The notes beneath the pieces are model-generated. The model had not been told where the DNA came from. It did not search any database and saw nothing but the letters and a program-made list of their open reading frames with translations. This document shows, one piece after another, positions 60,724 through 64,000 of a stretch of DNA of 64,000 bases (position 1 is the first letter of the stretch; every line of letters begins with the position of its first letter). This DNA comes from an uncultured Oscillospiraceae bacterium (lineage in GTDB: Bacteria; Bacillota; Clostridia; Oscillospirales; Oscillospiraceae). A program made the position numbers and the translations under genes. The stretch lies in NCBI GenBank assembly GCA_934591815.1, contig CAKTPV010000008.1, positions 1-64,000 of the forward strand, in the 5' to 3' direction.

Positions 60724-61905
60724 ATGAATACGCTGATCGAGCTGTACGACGAGCGTGCCATTGAGAATATACTGGCGCCGGATATGTTCCGCCCCCGGCG
60801 CATTGTCTACCTCTGTCCCGGCGAGGTCATCCGGGACCGCAGACGGCAGGAGACGTTGGCGGCGTTTTTCCGGTGCCGCGGCTGGGAGCCGGAGCTTATC
60901 TTTGTGGAGGCGAGCCTGTTCAAGGCGGATCGTATCCTGCGGCAGCTCTGCGCCATCGGTGAGCAGTACCCGGACTGCGCCATCGACGTCACCGGCGGCA
61001 GCGACGCGGCGCTGTTTGCGGCGGGGATGTTCGCCGCCCGGAAGGGCGTACCGGCCTTCACCTACTCCCGTAAGAAGAACCGCTTCTATGACATCTCCGG
61101 CGCGGCCTTTGCCGACGAGCTGCACTGCGATCTGACCTACTCCATCGAGGAGTTTTTCCTCATGGCGGGCGGTACGCTGCTGCCCGGCCGGGTGGACAAC
61201 CACATACTGGCGCAGTATCTGCCGGACTTCGACCGGTTTTTCGACTGCTTCCTCCGCTTCCGCCGGGAGTGGCCCGATATCATCTCCTACATTCAAAGGG
61301 TGTCGCCCTCGGAGTACGGGCAGACCCCGCCCCTGTCCGTGCAGGGCGGGTACACCGTGAAGGGCGAGCGCGGGACGCGGAACACCGTCAATGAGGCCGC
61401 CCTGCGGGAGCTGGCACGCATCGATTTTATCCGGGAGCTGGACATCGTCCCCGACCGGCAGGTCTCCTTCCGCTTCCGGGATCTGCACACCAGAGCGTGG
61501 CTGCGGGATGTGGGCAGCGTGCTGGAGCTGTACACCTACAAGGCCTGCGTGGATACCGGGATCTTCCACGATGTGATCAGCAGCGCCGTGGTGCGTTGGG
61601 ACGAGGTGCTGGGTCACGGCAGCGTCTCCAACGAGATCGACGTGATGGCCGCCCGCGGCGTGGTTCCGCTGTTCCTGAGCTGTAAGGCCTGCGACATCAA
61701 AACGGAGGCGCTGAACGAGCTGGCCATCCTGCGGGATCGCTTCGGCGGCAAGGGAGCCAAGGCCGCCATCGTCACCACCGAGGCCTGCAATGCCGCCGCC
61801 CGCCACCGCGCCGCCCAGCTGGGGATCGCGGTGATCGATCTGGAAGAGCTGAAGGCTGGTCAGCTCCTGCACCGGCTGAAGGTGATCATGAAGGCGGAAC
61901 GGTAG
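60724..61905 (+). CDS. CARF-domain nuclease (Card1/Can2-like, DUF1887)
   Basis: This 393-residue protein has an N-terminal Rossmann-like CARF domain, with the ligand-site motif DVTGGSDAALFAAG (88-101). A middle winged region follows, then a C-terminal PD-(D/E)xK-type nuclease fold with Glu304 and Asp306 in SNEIDVMAARG and Lys321 in LFLSCK. Ser319 stands where many nucleases have Glu. In type III CRISPR, relatives cut nucleic acid when cyclic oligoadenylate binds the CARF domain, but no cas gene or array is in this window. The GGAGG site overlaps the region before ATG 60724. Confidence 0.83.
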   Translation: MNTLIELYDERAIENILAPDMFRPRRIVYLCPGEVIRDRRRQETLAAFFRCRGWEPELIFVEASLFKADRILRQLCAIGEQYPDCAIDVTGGSDAALFAAGMFAARKGVPAFTYSRKKNRFYDISGAAFADELHCDLTYSIEEFFLMAGGTLLPGRVDNHILAQYLPDFDRFFDCFLRFRREWPDIISYIQRVSPSEYGQTPPLSVQGGYTVKGERGTRNTVNEAALRELARIDFIRELDIVPDRQVSFRFRDLHTRAWLRDVGSVLELYTYKACVDTGIFHDVISSAVVRWDEVLGHGSVSNEIDVMAARGVVPLFLSCKACDIKTEALNELAILRDRFGGKGAKAAIVTTEACNAAARHRAAQLGIAVIDLEELKAGQLLHRLKVIMKAER

Positions 61906-61967
61906 CGGAATAGGGAAAAACGCGAAAAGCGCCGTTTTCGGCGCTTGGCGAAACCTCCGCGCACTGC

Positions 61968-61973
61968 TATACT
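61968..61973 (+). promoter_or_regulatory. -10 box of the HTH-TPR regulator gene
   Basis: TATACT lies 17 nt after TTGGCG (61945-61950). The hairpin AAGCGCCG/CGGCGCTT (61926-61945), just after the CARF-nuclease stop, may end that transcript. Confidence 0.5.
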
Positions 61974-62004
61974 GTAAAAAACACGGGATACGGGAGGACG
62001 GGGC

Positions 62005-63135
62005 ATGAGCTATTACGGCAATTTGATCCTGCGCGAGCGTTTGGCACGCTCATGGAGTCAGGCGGGACTCTGCAAGGACATCTGCACGGTGTCCTACCTC
62101 TCCAAGATCGAGACGGGGAAGGCGCAGCCCTCCGCCGATGTGCTGCGGCTGCTTCTGGCGCGGCTGGGTCTGCACACCGACCCGGCGCTGGAGGCGGCGG
62201 GGGCGCGCTGTGCGGAGGACGGCTATGAGCGGCTGTTCACCGGACGGTTTGGGGAGCTGGCCGCCGCGCTGCCGGCGGTCTCTGACGAGACGTACCGCGC
62301 CACCGCCGCGTGGACGGATCTCCTCCTGCTGCGGCAGCTCGACACGGACGGCGGGGCGCTGGACGCCGGGCTGGAGGCGGGCATGACCCAGCGGCAGCTG
62401 GCCATGCAGCGGCTTTTGCAGGGGCGGTGGGATGAGGCGCTGGCGCTGCTGCCCAACGCCTTCTGCCACTGGCGCATCGGCGTGTCCGCGTATGAGGCGG
62501 GACGCTACGAGGACGCGGTGGAGCATTTGCAGGCCGGCTACGATCTGGCGGCACGGGACGGTGCGGCGCGGCTGATGCTGCTGTGCCGGGCGTACATGGG
62601 GAATTGCTACTGCAACCGCCGGGATATAGAGCGTATGCGCCCCCACTACACTGCCGCGAGACGGCTGGCGCAGGCACTGGGCGAACAGGAGCTGCTGGAC
62701 TCCATCGCGTACAACACCGCCGCCGTGCAGATCGAGCGGGGGCAGTTCGAGGAGGCGTATGGGTATTTCTCCGCGCTGGATGACCCCGGCGTGCTGGCGC
62801 TGCACAAGCTGGCCATCTGCTGTGAAAAGACGGGGCGGACAGCGGAGGCGCTGGCGGCGCTGGAGCGCGCCGAGGCGGCGGAGACAGCGGAGCAGCGGTC
62901 GGAGGCAGTGGAGAAGATGCTGGCGGTGGTGCGCTTCCGTTTGGCGCACCCGGACTATCTGCACTGCGACGCGTACGGGGCGCTGCTGCTGGACTGCTTC
63001 ACCTGCTGCCGCACCCGGCTTCCCCAGGGCTACGCGGCGTTCCATCTGCCGTGGGTGGTGGAGTGGTACACCGCGGCGCGGCAATACAAGAAGGTCTGCG
63101 AGCTTCTGACGGAGTTTCCTGATATACGGCTTTAA
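62005..63135 (+). CDS. HTH-TPR regulator (PlcR/Rgg-like layout)
   Basis: This 376-residue protein has an N-terminal helix-turn-helix (~1-55: LARSWSQAGLCKDICTVSYLSKIETGKAQPSADVL) and a long TPR-like helical array. The array includes AFCHWRIGVSAYEAGRYEDAVEHL, YNTAAVQIERGQFEEAYGYF and LAICCEKTGRTAEALAALERA. Such regulators are often switched by peptides. The target is unknown; the MFS gene downstream is a candidate. GGGAGG sets the start. Confidence 0.83.
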   Translation: MSYYGNLILRERLARSWSQAGLCKDICTVSYLSKIETGKAQPSADVLRLLLARLGLHTDPALEAAGARCAEDGYERLFTGRFGELAAALPAVSDETYRATAAWTDLLLLRQLDTDGGALDAGLEAGMTQRQLAMQRLLQGRWDEALALLPNAFCHWRIGVSAYEAGRYEDAVEHLQAGYDLAARDGAARLMLLCRAYMGNCYCNRRDIERMRPHYTAARRLAQALGEQELLDSIAYNTAAVQIERGQFEEAYGYFSALDDPGVLALHKLAICCEKTGRTAEALAALERAEAAETAEQRSEAVEKMLAVVRFRLAHPDYLHCDAYGALLLDCFTCCRTRLPQGYAAFHLPWVVEWYTAARQYKKVCELLTEFPDIRL

Positions 63136-63145
63136 AATACACTTA

Positions 63146-63183
63146 CCGGCACATTTTTGGCAAAGCTTTCCCAAATGTGCCGG
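63146..63183. terminator. Terminator after the HTH-TPR gene
   Basis: CCGGCACATTT pairs with AAATGTGCCGG, followed by GTTTCTTTTT. Confidence 0.8.
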
Positions 63184-63235
63184 GTTTCTTTTTGCGGAAG
63201 CCATGTGGTATGATATGCGCAGAGGTGATGAAGCA

Positions 63236-64000
63236 ATGAAAAAACCGACGGTACAGCTTTGGACACGCAACTTTACACTGGTCACGATCGCCACGGCGCT
63301 GGGTGCGGCGGGCGGCATCGCCGGGGGCTTTGCCCTGTCCTTTCTGGTCTTTGACGAGACGGGCAGCACGCTGGCCTCCGCGCTGATCGTGGCCATCCAG
63401 CTTGTCCCCAATATTTTTATCCCGTTCCTCGTGGCGCCGCTGATGGACAGGCTGCCACGCAAGGCATTTCTGGTGGGCGGCGATATCTGCAACGGCATCG
63501 TCTATGGAGGCATGGGACTTTGGCTCATGCGGTTCGACTTCTCCTACGTCGGGTATCTGGGCATTTCGGTACTCCTCGCCTGTCTCAGCTCCGTTGACCG
63601 CCTCGCCTACACCAGCATCTACCCCCAACTCATCCCCAACGGCGCGGAGCAGAAGGGCTACGCCGTCTCCTCCATGCTCTATCCCATCCTGACGGTCATC
63701 ATGACGCCGCTGGCAGCCGTTCTGCTGGACACGCTGGGCGTTCCGCTCCTGCTGGTGCTGCAGGGTGCGCTGTCCCTTGCCGCCGCGCTGACGGAGAGCT
63801 TCATCCGGCTGGAGGAGCGCCGGCAGGCGCAGCGCCAGCGCTACACCATGGCCGCGTGGCGGGCGGATATCCGGGAGGGGCTAGCCTACCTCAAGGAGGA
63901 GCGGGGCGTGCGCAGTATCTACGAATATATGTCCGTGACCAACGGCGTGGCCGGCGGCTATGCGCCGATCCTGGTGGCTTTTTTCCGCACCATGCCCGGC
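63236..64000 (+). CDS. MFS transporter, cut by the window end
   Basis: The first 255 codons show repeated hydrophobic helices (LVTIATALGAAGGIAGGFAL, IVAIQLVPNIFIPFLVAPLM), the MFS loop motif MDRLPRKAFLVGGD between helices 2 and 3, and a long central basic loop. This pattern fits drug or metabolite efflux MFS proteins. AGAGGTGATG gives ATG 63236. The C-terminal half is outside the window, and no stop is seen. Confidence 0.85.
   Translation, partial: MKKPTVQLWTRNFTLVTIATALGAAGGIAGGFALSFLVFDETGSTLASALIVAIQLVPNIFIPFLVAPLMDRLPRKAFLVGGDICNGIVYGGMGLWLMRFDFSYVGYLGISVLLACLSSVDRLAYTSIYPQLIPNGAEQKGYAVSSMLYPILTVIMTPLAAVLLDTLGVPLLLVLQGALSLAAALTESFIRLEERRQAQRQRYTMAAWRADIREGLAYLKEERGVRSIYEYMSVTNGVAGGYAPILVAFFRTMPG

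Noticed and set aside
58916..61905. CRISPR locus implied by a CARF nuclease
   Set aside because: No repeat-spacer array and no cas gene was seen anywhere in the 64 kb, so CRISPR membership cannot be claimed.

Overview
The window is about 58% GC by eye and reads like a chromosome of an anaerobic Clostridia member, most likely Oscillospiraceae (Oscillibacter/Dysosmobacter/Lawsonibacter-like). This rests on the GC, strong AGGAGG-type ribosome sites, amino-acid and peptide catabolic genes, DUF6076/sigma-type integrative elements, VTC/DUF4956 genes and ferredoxin-fused flavoproteins. No rRNA and no CRISPR array was found. Almost all gene calls rest on my reading of motifs and family resemblance, without database searches.

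Layout. 1-5460: a tRNA-Arg(CCG) with terminators, then a GntR-controlled amino-acid module (alanine dehydrogenase, M20 amidohydrolase, YfcC-type carrier). 5511-13440: a compact mobilizable integrative element with two tyrosine recombinases, a MOB relaxase with a second mob gene nested in another frame, MobC, a RepA-like helicase, a DUF6076 protein and a sigma-like factor. 13531-20013: accessory genes, namely a ferredoxin-flavoprotein / macrodomain / SirTM-sirtuin operon, an HxlR-controlled flavoprotein and SnoaL-like lipoprotein, and a cupin-XRE regulator divergent from a MalY-type lyase. 20071-21275: a deletion-scarred second copy of the mobile element.

21286-29897: an ECF sigma factor with an RsgI-like/PepSY partner, a lipoprotein, a membrane 4Fe-4S protein, and a two-component system divergent from a VTC / DUF4956 / carbohydrate-binding operon. 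30122-34098: phosphoketolase and a divergent HTH-AbrB regulator, a small zinc-ribbon protein and a PPC-domain protein. 34734-39998: a LysR-linked operon with an NhaC antiporter, MadL/MadM malonate carrier subunits and a YtcJ-type amidohydrolase. 40395-43471: a lipoate operon with two LplA-type ligases flanking a free-standing 79-residue lipoyl carrier and LipA.

43761-57195: a peptide-use locus with asparaginase, M55 D-aminopeptidase, a DauR/YheO-type regulator, a MalY-type lyase, a complete Dpp/Opp ABC importer, an M17 aminopeptidase and an S9 peptidase. 57351-64000: a second NhaC antiporter, a HerA/DUF853 ATPase divergent from a CARF-nuclease (Card1/DUF1887-like) gene with no CRISPR genes nearby, an HTH-TPR regulator, and an MFS transporter cut by the window edge.

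Taken together, the core genes suggest a cell that imports peptides and acyl-amino acids, cleaves and deaminates them, and balances pH and Na+ with NhaC antiporters. The most unusual signals are the overlapping mob genes, the scarred twin element, the SirTM operon without its usual lipoyl partner, the orphan lipoyl-carrier operon, the HerA/CARF-nuclease pair, and several short copies of the 3' ends of local genes scattered kilobases away.
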